Part shown: positions 10,694-20,337 of the stretch, piece by piece
Layout: each line of letters starts with the position of its first letter
Numbering within the stretch: position 1 is the first letter of the stretch
Source of the DNA: Leishmania panamensis
Taxonomy: Eukaryota > Euglenozoa > Kinetoplastea > Trypanosomatida > Trypanosomatidae
Length of the DNA stretch: 64,000 nucleotides
NCBI RefSeq assembly: GCF_000755165.1
Contig: NC_025880.1
Span: forward strand, 187,311 to 251,310
Direction of reading: 5' to 3'
Translations under genes and position numbers: made by a program
Notes under the pieces: generated by a model
What the model saw: only the letters and a program-made list of their open reading frames with translations
Told to the model about the DNA's origin: nothing
Database searches by the model: none

Positions 10694-12160
10694 TCACCCT
10701 TTCACACATAGCACTTGCCGCAACTCGGTGACCACCTCTACGAGGTCGTCCTGAGCAGCCAGGACAGCGTCAATGCTCTTGTAAGCGGCGGGTGTCTCGT
10801 CCAGTACGCCGATGTCTTTGCGGCACTCGATGCCCAGAGTAGCAGTTTCATGGTCCGCCAGAGTGAACCGCCGGCGCGCCTCGCCGCGGCTGTAGCGCCG
10901 CCCAGCACCGTGCGAGCAGGAGCAGTAGCTTGCCGCGTTGCCCTTTCCTCGTACAATGTAGCTGCAGGCCCCCATGGACCCAGGAATCACGGCGAGTTCA
11001 CCCATACGCGCAGAAGTAGCGCCCTTGCGAGTAAGCCACACATCTTGCTCGCGGAACGTCTCCTGGCCTGGTGTGCTCGCGGCATGGTCCTCTTGTCGCT
11101 GTTCTCGAATGGGAATACGAATGCGCTCCACGTAGTTGTGGTGGCAATTCACGGCTGCTTGCACCGTTGTGAATGGGGTTACGATGCACTCTCGCATGGC
11201 TGCCAGTACAGCGTCGAGCATAAGTTGGCGATTCCACCACGCGTACGTCTGAGCCCACTCCACCGCAAAGGTGTAGTCGCTGAAGTGCGCCGTGCCTTCG
11301 TCGAGGTAGGCGAGGTCGGCATCAGGGAGGTGAATCATGCGCGCCTCCATGTCTTTCTTTGCCAGTCCAATGAAGACAGACCCAATGCGGTTGCCCACAC
11401 CGCGCGAGCCGGAGTGCAGCATCACCCACACGTGCTTGTGCGGCTGCTGGTCGTCGAGGCACAGTTCAATAAAATGGTTTCCGGTGCCGAGTGTGCCTAG
11501 GTGGTTGAGGTTATTTGTATTCTCCACCTGTGCGTATCGGCGACACAGCTCCTGAAAGTCGTCAGCGAGGTGCTTCTTCCACACCTGCTGCACGTTCGCT
11601 GGAACACCATTGCGCCAGCTGCCGGCGTCCGCGGCGCTACAACCTCCATGAGTGCGTCCATGTGGCACCGCCAGCTCAATTGACAGTCGCAGGTCTTCCA
11701 GTGTGTTCGGAAGATCCTCTGCAGTGAGGGAGGTCTCCACGGCGATCATGCCGCACCCAATGTCCACACCGACACACGCCGGTATTATCGCGTGCACGGT
11801 GGGCAAGACCAACCCGACGGTGCACCCGATCCCCGCGTGCACGTCTGGCATGACGGCCACAGGTGCTGGAATGATGTGCGGGCTCATGCGAGATATGCGA
11901 TGGAGCTGCTCGTTCGCGGTTCGCTCCACCTCCACACCTTTGCACCACACTCGAACTTCGACGGCACTCGAAGGATCACTGATCACCTCGTACTTCGAAT
12001 GAGTCCCGGATGCGCCGCGAGCAGCAAGCGGTACATCTACATGATGACGCCGCCCTTCATGCAGGTTGGAGGCACACAAAGAGAGCCGGCGGAGAAGACC
12101 TGCGTCGTCCCCCTCGGTAATACGTCGTCGCTGCAGGAATCGCGACAGTATTCTCATCAT
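10694..12160 (-). CDS. rtcB: RtcB-type RNA ligase, bacterial (E. coli-like) subfamily, 488 aa
   Basis: RtcB joins RNA 2',3'-cyclic or 3'-phosphate ends to 5'-OH ends using GTP and Mn2+. Every hallmark is visible: MPDVHAG (103-109), GVDIGCGM (131-138, metal ligands Asp133 and Cys136), GTGNHF (225-230, His229), MLHSGSRG (247-254, His249), NCHHNY (338-343) and SCSHGAGR (414-421), whose His417 is the residue that is guanylylated. The C-terminus ends VCVKG-like (LCVKG), as in E. coli RtcB. It lacks the features of archaeal/animal RTCB (no VSPGGVGFDINCG-type sequence). Residues 1-65 have no counterpart in E. coli RtcB (408 aa); the first 25 are Arg-rich without early acids and could be a mitochondrial presequence. 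Inference: acquired from bacteria. Substrates are unknown; tRNA splicing or RNA repair are possible. Two consecutive ATGs open the frame. Confidence 0.95.
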   Translation of the reverse strand: MMRILSRFLQRRRITEGDDAGLLRRLSLCASNLHEGRRHHVDVPLAARGASGTHSKYEVISDPSSAVEVRVWCKGVEVERTANEQLHRISRMSPHIIPAPVAVMPDVHAGIGCTVGLVLPTVHAIIPACVGVDIGCGMIAVETSLTAEDLPNTLEDLRLSIELAVPHGRTHGGCSAADAGSWRNGVPANVQQVWKKHLADDFQELCRRYAQVENTNNLNHLGTLGTGNHFIELCLDDQQPHKHVWVMLHSGSRGVGNRIGSVFIGLAKKDMEARMIHLPDADLAYLDEGTAHFSDYTFAVEWAQTYAWWNRQLMLDAVLAAMRECIVTPFTTVQAAVNCHHNYVERIRIPIREQRQEDHAASTPGQETFREQDVWLTRKGATSARMGELAVIPGSMGACSYIVRGKGNAASYCSCSHGAGRRYSRGEARRRFTLADHETATLGIECRKDIGVLDETPAAYKSIDAVLAAQDDLVEVVTELRQVLCVKG

Positions 12161-12872
12161 CGTGTGTTTGGCATGTGGGTCTATGTGGAGGAACGCACCT
12201 TCGTAAATGAAAGCAAAGCATCTGCGATCTGAATGGTTTACCGTGCGCCACCCAACTTATTTTCCGTAGAGAGCAGAGAAGGGAGGAGCAAAGAGAAATC
12301 TGCAACACACTTAGCGCCCACAGCTCGCGTTCCAGCGCATGCACATTGTCCCTAAAGAGTGGCACAGGCACAGATGAAAGGTAAGGCAGAGAGAGAGCCA
12401 AAGGAAAAGGCAAAGGCAATTGAAAAAAATGAACGCAGGCTACTTCAGTGTGAATGAAGCTGCCGCGCTGCCCCCACGCCCTCTCCCCCTAATCCTGCGC
12501 ATCACGCGGTACGTTTGTGCTCTGCTCCTGTGTGTTTTCTTGGAAGACTAGAGCGGAGAAAGCATGTCAGTCGTGTTCGCTGCACCCCTCGCGCACAGTG
12601 TCTCTCCTCCTCCTCGCATCCGGAGAGAATGAGCAGGGCAGCAGTAGAAAAAAAAAAAGCTGCGTCCTCTGGCTAGCATTGTGCGTGCCGGTGAGGGATA
12701 TACGCATCCCATCTTTGCGCCTGGCTCATACAAAATAGAATGCGGGCGTTACCAGACCTCTGATTCGTGTCTTCGTGGCTTTTGCCTCATCGTTGCATCT
12801 CTCTCTGTTAAGCGGCTGCATTGTAGGGCGTTTCTTTGGTTTAACATGCCCCTTTTCTCCTATGCAAAACAA
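12161..12872. other. spacer between FYVE-like gene and RtcB, gene-proximal part
   Basis: About 0.7 kb upstream of RtcB with no supported gene. Purine-rich plus-strand runs at 12265-12295 and 12375-12430 are minus-strand pyrimidine tracts suitable for RtcB trans-splicing, and a run of 10 A lies at 12648-12658. The rest of the gap is the repeat at 12873-13292 and a further spacer to 13922. Confidence 0.5.
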
Positions 12873-13292
12873 GCTCAAACTCCGCTCTGCACCCGGCCCC
12901 CTCTTCCACGGCCTGTCGCAGGCCCATTGCGTCGCGCGAAGCTGGGCGAGACACGCGCCACAGCAATGCGCCGGCCCAGCCACCCCGACACGGCCCCTGC
13001 CCCACTCCACGCCCACCCCACGCCCCCACATCGCGCCGGCACCCCGCCCACCATACGGGTGGCGCAAACATGCTCCTGGTCGCAGGCCGCTCCGATGCAG
13101 CGCCGTCCAGGACCCGGCCGCCGACATCAGCAGCGATACACCGCCCTGACATCCCTGCGTCGTGGGCGCTGGACCCCCTGTCACCACCAGAAGCGGCGCG
13201 GCACTGGGCAGGGAGAGGGGAGGCTGTCGGGCTTCCCCACAGAGAAGGGAGGGGGGATGGGTGCCGAACCCTGGGAGACCGCGCGCGGGGGT
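12873..13292. repeat. SIDER2-like dispersed repeat, copy 2
   Basis: About 420 bp, matching 10091-10516 along nearly its whole length with only scattered substitutions (for example GCACTGGGCAGGGAGAGG versus GCATTGGGCAAGGAGAGG) and small indels near the right end. Both edges coincide with those of copy 1, while the flanking sequences differ, so the edges look like true element ends. An A run (13327-13335) lies 35 bp beyond the right edge. It lies 3' of the FYVE-like gene in the FYVE-RtcB spacer. Confidence 0.78.
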
Positions 13293-13922
13293 GTGGCTTG
13301 ACACCGGAGTACAGCGGTGCTTGCAATGAAAAAAAAAGCCGCTCACGGGGGAGCGCTGAAAGCATTGCGGGATGGGCAAAGGAAAAAAGAGTCAGACTGC
13401 CGCCCATCGTCACCAGCACCAACAGCTCCGGCGAGCATGAAGCCTATTGCGGTCCTGCAGAGGGACTGCGGTGTAGACAAAAGCGAAAAACCTGAAGGGA
13501 GGGGGAGGACATAAAAACACTGTGGACCAGAACAGTCACCAGCACACCTCTACACGTTCGCGTACCGTCGTTGGACTCTCCGTTCGTCGAGAGCTCAAGA
13601 AGACTTGGGGGTGCTCACGCGCCGTCTCGCTCGGTTGGTGCAGATGCTGAAAATCTCGCATCAGGATACAGAGGTGAAGAGCTATCCGAGACCTGAGACA
13701 AGATTCACGGGAATAGGCACCAACAACGACAGAGATGGTACCCTGAGACGTTTTGCACAGAGAAAAAAACACGCGCATATCTTCTTTCCATTCCTTCATT
13801 CCCCACAAGATTTCACCGGCACACATCCAGTGAAAGAGAGAGGCACTGCACAGCCCCCCCCCCTCCTCCCCACATGTCCCTCCGTACGACTACTTGGGCT
13901 CCTAGGCAGAAGGTGGGGACTT
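13293..13922. other. spacer 3' of the FYVE-like gene
   Basis: About 630 bp, presumably 3'UTR and polyadenylation zone of the FYVE-like gene. It contains A-rich runs (13327-13335, 13380-13388) and a C run at 13854-13863. I see no gene. Confidence 0.5.
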
Positions 13923-14339
13923 CTACTGCTTAAGCGCATTGATGCCTCTCTCTGTAGAACCGGATGCGGTGGATATGGACGCGCCCTCCACACTCCTATC
14001 ACGTGGGTATTGCAGTGGGAGTCGAGCGTTCTTGAGGTGATCCTCGAGCATCGCCTCGCGACGGATGCAAAACGCTTTCCTCGTGCACTCTTTACATCCC
14101 GGATGGCCCCCGAGGAGGTGGCGGTTGGGGCAGCACCGAGTGCACAGCTGACGACCGCACCAGTCGCAGTTCGTACTTGAGCAGAACCACCCAAAGTACT
14201 CTCTACAGTCCTCGCAAAGCTCACGGTCGTGGGGGCGGCTTTCCGCTGGGGCTACCGGGTACTCAACAGGCGGAATAACTGCCTTGATATCATCGGGCAC
14301 CTCATCATGAGTGCGCAGAGGATTAAGTGATTGTCCCAT
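13923..14339 (-). CDS. small FYVE-like zinc finger protein, 138 aa
   Basis: The chosen ATG begins MGQSLNPL; the frame runs 10 codons further upstream only from a GTG. Seen: a Cys-rich module at residues 42-85 with CEDC, then CDWCGRQLCTRC, then CKEC, giving four CxxC-type pairs with the spacing of a FYVE/RING-like double zinc finger. The classic R+HHC+xCG basic patch of phosphoinositide-binding FYVE domains is not present, only CDWCGRQLC, so lipid binding is doubtful. Before it is a Pro-rich segment; after it a short basic helix and a Ser/Thr tail. The Gly at position 2 would permit N-myristoylation, but the context is not strong. Function unknown; membrane-trafficking adaptor is a guess from the fold. 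Stop is TAG. Confidence 0.75.
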   Translation of the reverse strand: MGQSLNPLRTHDEVPDDIKAVIPPVEYPVAPAESRPHDRELCEDCREYFGWFCSSTNCDWCGRQLCTRCCPNRHLLGGHPGCKECTRKAFCIRREAMLEDHLKNARLPLQYPRDRSVEGASISTASGSTERGINALKQ

Positions 14340-15699
14340 TTTTAGAGGGCCGAAAGGAGCATCCTCCACTACTCACCACAGACGGCAAAAGGCAAGAAAT
14401 AAAAATTCGTCAGGACGCGGGTGTGCTAAAGCCAGTAATGAGAGGTGGACAGCAAAGCAAAGCGACCAGTTTGCCTATCGGCGCGGGTTGGAGGTAGTCG
14501 GTGTATGTGGATCGCTGACGGGCAATGGTGGTGCAACGATCAGCGAAAGGGAACCACGAAAAAAAAAAGAAATTAAAAGAGAGGCGGTAAAAAAGCACCA
14601 AAGAGAAGTGGGGCGGAGCACAGAACAAACGAAGGAGCGAAGGAACCTGGCAGAACGATGGAGACGGGACAGGCAGGGGCGCGCGTCCCTCCTCCTTGCT
14701 GTACAGCGATGGGGAAAAGTGCGTGCAAAGCGCACCGTTCCTCACTCTCCTCTTTTTAACTCAAAGCTGAAGGCGTGGGTGGAAATGCGACACTGCGCAG
14801 AAGGCCTCGCGCACACGCACACATCCCTCTTGGAGTCGTGAGAGAGGAAAGGGCAGAGTAGGTGCCTCTCGATAGGGAAGAAACAACAGAGCTCATCTTC
14901 ACAGCGCACACACATAAACACAGAAGAAATGGAAACATCATCCGCGCTGCAGTGTGGCATCCGTTAAGGAGACTGGCGTGAAGATGTTTGGCCACCGACA
15001 CCGAGATTATGTAAGGCGAGTGTGTGCACTGCTGCTCCTATACGCTCAAAGCGTTCGTTCTCGTTTCGGTATACCCGCGAGATACGGCTGCCATATCCTC
15101 TTTTATGCCTCCACTTATTGGTAGACACGTCCGTGATCTGCCACAGCGCTTTGTTCCTCTCTCGCTGCACCCAATGCACAAGAAAAAAGGTATCACGACT
15201 CGTGTTAGCGTGTCGACTTCGCCCACGCAGGTTACCTTTGGCTGTTCCCTCACCTCCCCCTCCCCCTCGTTAACGGCACGTGACTCGATCAGCCAAGCTG
15301 GATACTCCTCTGTTTACGCCAGTGTACTGACGCACGCGCCCACTGCGCTTTCTAGGTGACTGGAGCTCTGAACAACAGTACATGCCGAAAAAAGCGGCGA
15401 TCAAAAGCGCGACAAATTGAGGAGAGATGCAGCAAAGTCAACGAGAACAGGACGTGCCGAAATTGGCACCCGTTGGCCGCGCCTTGCACACCACTGTCGC
15501 CATTAGAGAGGTGAAGCAAAACTGCGCCAGGCGGGGACAACAGAAAAAAAAGAAGAAACGGCAGCTGAGTAAACGTGTTCCGGGCGGTACGACGCGACAC
15601 CGGGCAGACTTTCTTCCAGGCGTGCTCTGCGAGATAAATCACCCCCCAAAAAAATCGTCTTCTCGTCAACGCGTCCATCCCAGCAGCCAAACTCGTCCG
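14340..15699. other. spacer upstream of the FYVE-like gene
   Basis: First part of a 2.2 kb gap. AAAAAAAAAAG with AATTAAAAGAGAGG at 14560-14585 and the A run at 15543-15560 are minus-strand pyrimidine tracts. CT-rich plus-strand sequence is at 15245-15270. No coding region was recognised on either strand. Confidence 0.5.
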
Positions 15700-16390
15700 C
15701 AATCAGAGTCGCACACCACCACGCCCCGCGCATACCCCCAGCGGCGCCACGGCTGAGGCCTCGGTCGTCGAGGAGGAGCCACCCAGCAGTCAAATTGGGC
15801 CATGCGCCCCACAGACGCTTCACGTCCTTCCCTCACATGCATGCCGCACGGTCGGCGCCACACGGGCCTGGGCGGACTGCACGCCTCGATCCAAGCGGGC
15901 CGCGTCCAGGGTCCTGCTCGAGGGCGAAGGCGGCCGCGCCTGTCGCGGCGGCAACAGGAAGCGGGCTAGGTGCACGCTGGATGTGCCCAGGGAGGAAGTG
16001 GGACAGCTGCAGGTCAGCGCCCTCGGCGACCCTGCACCCCCTCCGCACACCATGACATCGCCTGGTGACGCCTCACATCGGAGTCTGGAGGGCTCCATGG
16101 TGCAGTCCGCGGTGCTCCCGCCACGCCGCCGGCATCCGTGCTGCGCCAGCCCGTCCGGTCGGACGTAGGAGACGCCGCGCACATCCACTGTGAGGCTGAT
16201 CGATATGGATCCCTCCGCACCTGCCCTGCCCAGCGACCTTGCCCCTCTGACCACCGCATGCCTTGTGGGGGTGTGATACACCATGCCAGCTGGGCCCGGC
16301 AGCGTGTGCGCATAGTGCCCGCGCGTCCAGCTCGTGGGGCCTGTGCTTCAGGGCGACGCTGTCTCCTGATGAGAAACGCGAAATAATCAC
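15700..16390. repeat. GC-rich block, possible degenerate SIDER-type retroposon of another subfamily
   Basis: About 0.7 kb of very GC-rich sequence bounded by ordinary, more A-rich spacer (A runs at 15651-15657 and from 16375 on). It carries no believable gene although several long frames cross it. It shares only loose similarity with the three repeats at 10.1, 12.9 and 29.0 kb (for example a GTCCAGG...GCG patch). Size, composition and spacer position suggest an old retroposon copy, but there is no second copy in the window to define its ends, so the boundaries are approximate. Confidence 0.4.
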
Positions 16391-16561
16391 GGCGCACGTC
16401 CACAATACACGCCACGCGAAAGCGACGGCACGAAGACTTCAGTGCGAGGAAAAGAAAGCAGCAAAAGAAAGTGAGTCAGGACAGTCGTAACTTACCGAAA
16501 TAAACGAGGGAAACAGAAAGGGCAAAAAGTGTAGCCGCGTACGCATGCGCCAGTGCGTGTG

Positions 16562-18289
16562 CTACGCCTCTACCCGCGCCTTCTTCTTGTCGTTGCCCTT
16601 TCTCGGAGAAGAGAAAGCCTCTCCACCTTCATCGCCGCCGCCTTCGCTGGAGTCGTCGTCGCCGTCGACCTCGTCGTTGCGCTGCCGCCGCGTGCGGGGG
16701 TCAACAGCCTCGTAGCGCCATGAAGCGCACAAGTCGAGCGCCTCCAGCTCAGATAACTTATCATCCCCTGCTGCTGCGGGAGCTGTTCCTTCCTCGGCAG
16801 CGGGGCCGCACATGATGGCCTTGATGCGTTCCTCCAGGTACGGCACTCGTATAGGCAGCTCCTGCACCTCCACAGGGATATTGGCATTGAAGCTGCATGT
16901 CTTGGGCAACTCCGTCGTGGGGGACGCCACGACGCACAGGTGCAGAAATGACACGCGGCCGTTGCGTTTCAGTACAAACCCAGTGGTCTCGTTGCTGCTT
17001 ACCATGGCTACGGGCCTAGCGTCCAGTGGCGTGCGGGTGGCGGACACCATTGCCGGATGCATAGCGTAGGTACCCACGTTGTCAAAGATGGGCACAAAGA
17101 AGATCTCGCTGCTCCGCTCATACGCGATGAGGACGCCGCGCGGGCAGTCGCGCGGGTGGCGCGGGTTACCAAAGCTATCTATACTGCTTGTGAGCACCGT
17201 CATCCCTACGACGGGGCCGAAGTTCTCCGGTTGGCCACCTGGGGCGCGAGGATGGAAAGTGCTGATCAGGTGAAACGTCTCGCTGTTGCTCTCCACCGGG
17301 ACGTTGTTCTTGGCAGCCCAGAAGCACACGTCGCCGGCGTGGGTGCCAGTCGCGTAGTACGAATACGGTGCGCTCAGCGACTTGTTGGGCCTCTTGACGC
17401 AGGATGCACCGTAATGGTACGAGGAGCCGTACAGCGCCGCATCCTCTGCGCAGGCGATCTCGGCCACGCACGTGACGGGTGACTGCACGGCGCTGTGCGT
17501 CCACAGAAACTGATCCACCACATATGTCTCAGGGTAACGACTGACACGCACGTGGCAATCCTTGTCGCACGTGAACAAGCGACGGCACGCCACACCGCTG
17601 CGCTCCTCGGAGGCCGCCACCGGTTCGATTCGCGGCACGGGCGCAGTGAGGTAGAGGGTGGAAATTGTACTGAAGTGCTGCAACAGAAACACAGCGGGCT
17701 TCGTTGCGTCACCGTCCACTTCGATCGTGTGCGATGGTGACCAGCTCAAGCGAATGCGGTAAACCTCGCCAAACTTGTCGGCATACACAATTGTCCCCTC
17801 CGAGCAGGTAGCCAGCGAGGTGATGCGCTTCGTGTGCGGCCCGTACTGGTACGACGGCTTCCAATACTCTGCCTTGGCTAGCTGGCTCTTCTTGAACGAC
17901 GCCGGCCCTGCGTTTGTCGTAGACTTCCTGCGCGCCTCGCTGCCCATGAGGTCTGCGGTGTCCGTCCTGCCCTCGTCATCGTCTTCGTCCGATGAGTTCT
18001 GAAGTGCATTCGGGTTGTTCTGCTTCCTCGACGACACATTGTACACGTTGATAAACTTCTTGTCCCCTGCGCTCAGAACGCACAGAGGGCCATCAGGGAT
18101 TTGCAAGAAAGCCACCGCGCGCACGATCTGCCCGTCATCGACCATGACGGAATTGTGTGGCGACGGTGTTGTGTCATCGCCAAGGGGATACCGACCAATG
18201 ATAAGCTTTGTCCCAAACCCTATCGCGACAGCTTTGCGTGGCAACGTTGCCACACTGAGTGAGGACGCGTCATTCAAGTTGCGCGGCAT
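16562..18289 (-). CDS. TRM82: Trm82/WDR4-like WD40 subunit of tRNA (guanine-N7) methyltransferase, 575 aa
   Basis: Role: non-catalytic partner that stabilises Trm8/METTL1, which makes m7G46 in tRNA; nuclear or cytosolic. Seen: the start of the first WD blade after VRAVAFLQIP, then SAGDKKFINVYNV; a later blade with the family signature CDKDCHVRVSRYPETYVVDQ (about residues 238-258), which parallels the D+DxxI+xSxYP segment of yeast Trm82; YATGTHAGDVCFW; and an acidic, lysine-rich tail ending in KKKARVEA. An acid Ser/Asp insert lies at about residues 95-115. Start: the open frame reaches 18757, but the upstream 156 codons are Cys/Ser-rich and include a pyrimidine tract (about 18380-18480) followed by the acceptor-like CCCACACAG at 18376-18384, so the mRNA probably begins after it and the ATG at 18287-18289 is used. 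Confidence 0.85.
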   Translation of the reverse strand: MPRNLNDASSLSVATLPRKAVAIGFGTKLIIGRYPLGDDTTPSPHNSVMVDDGQIVRAVAFLQIPDGPLCVLSAGDKKFINVYNVSSRKQNNPNALQNSSDEDDDEGRTDTADLMGSEARRKSTTNAGPASFKKSQLAKAEYWKPSYQYGPHTKRITSLATCSEGTIVYADKFGEVYRIRLSWSPSHTIEVDGDATKPAVFLLQHFSTISTLYLTAPVPRIEPVAASEERSGVACRRLFTCDKDCHVRVSRYPETYVVDQFLWTHSAVQSPVTCVAEIACAEDAALYGSSYHYGASCVKRPNKSLSAPYSYYATGTHAGDVCFWAAKNNVPVESNSETFHLISTFHPRAPGGQPENFGPVVGMTVLTSSIDSFGNPRHPRDCPRGVLIAYERSSEIFFVPIFDNVGTYAMHPAMVSATRTPLDARPVAMVSSNETTGFVLKRNGRVSFLHLCVVASPTTELPKTCSFNANIPVEVQELPIRVPYLEERIKAIMCGPAAEEGTAPAAAGDDKLSELEALDLCASWRYEAVDPRTRRQRNDEVDGDDDSSEGGGDEGGEAFSSPRKGNDKKKARVEA

Positions 18290-19131
18290 TGCGCTGACTA
18301 AAGTTCCTTGATCCTTTCTTGGCTTCGCGAGTGACTGCTTCGCGTGGCTATGCAGGCCTGTGTGTCTGCTGACGTCTGTGTGGGTGGGGGGAGGGGAGTC
18401 ATCAAGAAGGGGGTAGATGCGTGCGAAAGAGAGAGGCGAACAGCCAAAGAACAAAATAGGGAGAAGAGGGCAGCAGCAGCAGCAGCGGCTGGCGCCTGAC
18501 CCTTTTCCTTGGTCACTGTTTGCTTGTTTCTGTGCGCTCTTGAAGCATCCTTCTTCGACTGTATAAAACGCTGGATACGCTGAAGGAGAACCGCAGCGGA
18601 GGCACAACAGGGACGTGCGTAATGTGGATGAAATAGCAAACCGATGGCATGCAGAAGAAGCCGCAGAGGGCAGAGCGTATGAAAAGCACAACCAACACAT
18701 CCATATTTTACTCACACACGGTGCAACACCGTGTGGGATACGCATTGTCACTAACACGATCGAAGCTTTCTGCTACGTTACAATGTGGTTTGTCCTCTTC
18801 AGAGTATCCTCCTCCACTCTCTCCCTCCCCCACCCCCATCTTCCAGTAATAGTGTCACCCTGGGCTTTTCTGCTTTGTAAAACTTTCTGAGCGGCTTCTG
18901 CTCGGTCTGGTTTTTCCTTCTCCAGTAGGCATCGAGGCAGGCGGCGGTGGCGCAACGCACTACAAGCGCTGAATGGCCGTTTTGAGAGTACGAAAGCGAC
19001 ACGGAGCATTCAAAGGTTAGCCGACAACTATCATCTACACACCTCGGGTAAGGGGGGGCGACACTGCTCTTCGTAGCTCCCGTTTTACCTCAGTGAATAA
19101 GGAAGTGGGTGTCCGGCAGGACGGCACCACC
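18290..19131. other. spacer between NKAP-like gene and TRM82
   Basis: About 840 bp. The TRM82-proximal half carries the pyrimidine tract and acceptor at 18376-18480 and a short CAG run (18472-18486). Plus-strand CT/CCCCACCC sequence is at 18808-18840. No gene recognised. Confidence 0.5.
18376..18377 (-). promoter_or_regulatory. candidate trans-splice acceptor AG for TRM82
   Basis: On the minus strand a long CT-rich tract (plus-strand purines about 18382-18475) ends in CCCACACAG. The leader to the ATG would be about 86 nt. This site would remove the upstream open-frame extension. Confidence 0.5.
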
Positions 19132-20337
19132 TCAGCTTTCCTTTCTGCCGTTGATGAGCTGTGCAAGTTCAAGCACCAGTTGGTCGTCCATACGTTCATC
19201 TTCGACCTTGCGGAACTGCTGCTGCAGCTTCGCCGCCTCGTGTTCATGCAGCTGCCGCTGGATGCGATCCACATACATGCGAGATGCCACGGAGCGGGAG
19301 CCGGACATGACATAGCCCAGTTTCTCTGCAGCCGCGATCTCCTCAGCAGTTTGCCCCACCTCGCCACGACGTGGGGCTCGCTTAAACTGGCTGAGAAACT
19401 CCGCGCGAGTCATCTGCGACGGGTGCTTGGCAGCAACCGTATCGGCACTGCCGGCAACGCCTGTCACAGCGTCGGCATCGCGCCCACCGCTCTCGTCTGC
19501 GTCCGCTGACGCTCGCGGACCCTTGTGCCCTGGAAGCTGAATTGTGAACTCATCATCACTGTCGCCGTTGTCATTGCGGATCTGGTGGCCACGCGACAGC
19601 TGCGAGTTGTTCGCCAGAGGAGACTCATCAGCGAATTGAACCCGTTTACGACTCACGCCAGGCTGGCCTCGGGTCTCGTCCGGTTGGGTCCGCCTTGTGG
19701 GCACGGTCGCGGCTACCACCGGAGCATGCTTGACGAGATCGCGATGCTGGGCCTTGGCCTTGGCCACTATCTTTGCGAGGGCGCTCTTCGCCACTGCAGG
19801 GGTGTGTCCAGTGGGGCCAGTCCCTTCACTGCGGTTAGTCTTCCGTGGCGGCTCACCGGACACCTCGGCGGGATCTGCCACGGCAGGAGAAAGCGAAGCT
19901 AACATAAGCCCGGAACTCGTCGCTAGCGCCTCGGCATCGGTCACTGGGGCCAGAGTAGGGCCGTCAGCACCTTCCGGGGCGCTGTCAGTAGTGGAAGCTG
20001 ATCGATAGGGGTATCCGGTGGCGTGGAGAACAGCAGAAATGTACTCGCGAATTTCATTGGCCCGTTGCAGCGAGACTGCCTCAGTCTGACTGGGAGTTAG
20101 AGAGCTTTGTTCACTGCTCTCCTCCGTCGACGACGCAGTGTCATTGCGGGGCCGGCGTCGACGCTGCTCACGGCGGCGGCGCAGCTGAATAAAATTAGAC
20201 TGCCACAACCAAAATCCCTGCATGCTATACGTGTTCTCTTCGAGGCTACAGCACATCAGCTGTTCCATCTCATCCCCAGACGGAAAATCTGCAGGTGAGG
20301 TGGCCGCCGTGGCCAGAGCCCAAATACTACTGCTCAT
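19132..20337 (-). CDS. NKAP C-terminal domain protein, 401 aa
   Basis: The C-terminal part, about residues 315-360, reads APRRGEVGQTAEEI followed by LGYVMSGSRS, which is the conserved core of the NKAP/UPF0396 C-terminal domain (PRRGEIGLTSEEI...GYVMSGSRH). Known: NKAP is a nuclear RNA-binding protein associated with spliceosomes, transcription repression and kinetochores. The remaining N-terminal 300 residues are low-complexity, with an Arg-rich stretch (RRRREQRRRRPR, about residues 53-64) and Ser/Thr/Pro-rich disorder, as in NKAP. After the core a charged helix runs to the end. In a trypanosomatid, a role in trans-spliceosome assembly is plausible but inferred. A strong minus-strand pyrimidine tract (about 20350-20375) with an AG at 20344-20345 lies almost against the ATG, so either the leader is extremely short or a more upstream site is used. 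Confidence 0.82.
   Translation of the reverse strand: MSSSIWALATAATSPADFPSGDEMEQLMCCSLEENTYSMQGFWLWQSNFIQLRRRREQRRRRPRNDTASSTEESSEQSSLTPSQTEAVSLQRANEIREYISAVLHATGYPYRSASTTDSAPEGADGPTLAPVTDAEALATSSGLMLASLSPAVADPAEVSGEPPRKTNRSEGTGPTGHTPAVAKSALAKIVAKAKAQHRDLVKHAPVVAATVPTRRTQPDETRGQPGVSRKRVQFADESPLANNSQLSRGHQIRNDNGDSDDEFTIQLPGHKGPRASADADESGGRDADAVTGVAGSADTVAAKHPSQMTRAEFLSQFKRAPRRGEVGQTAEEIAAAEKLGYVMSGSRSVASRMYVDRIQRQLHEHEAAKLQQQFRKVEDERMDDQLVLELAQLINGRKES

Noticed and set aside
10014..10709. 231-codon open frame on the minus strand and 257-codon frame on the plus strand
   Set aside because: Both run through the GC-rich repeat; the same peptides recur at 12.8-13.4 kb and 28.9-29.3 kb because the repeat recurs, not because of a gene family.
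17605..17640. GGTTCGATTC resembling a tRNA B box
   Set aside because: It lies inside the TRM82 coding region and no cloverleaf can be drawn around it.
18290..18757. 156-codon N-terminal extension of the TRM82 frame
   Set aside because: Low-complexity, contains the pyrimidine tract and acceptor, and the WD40 protein starts well at the internal ATG.
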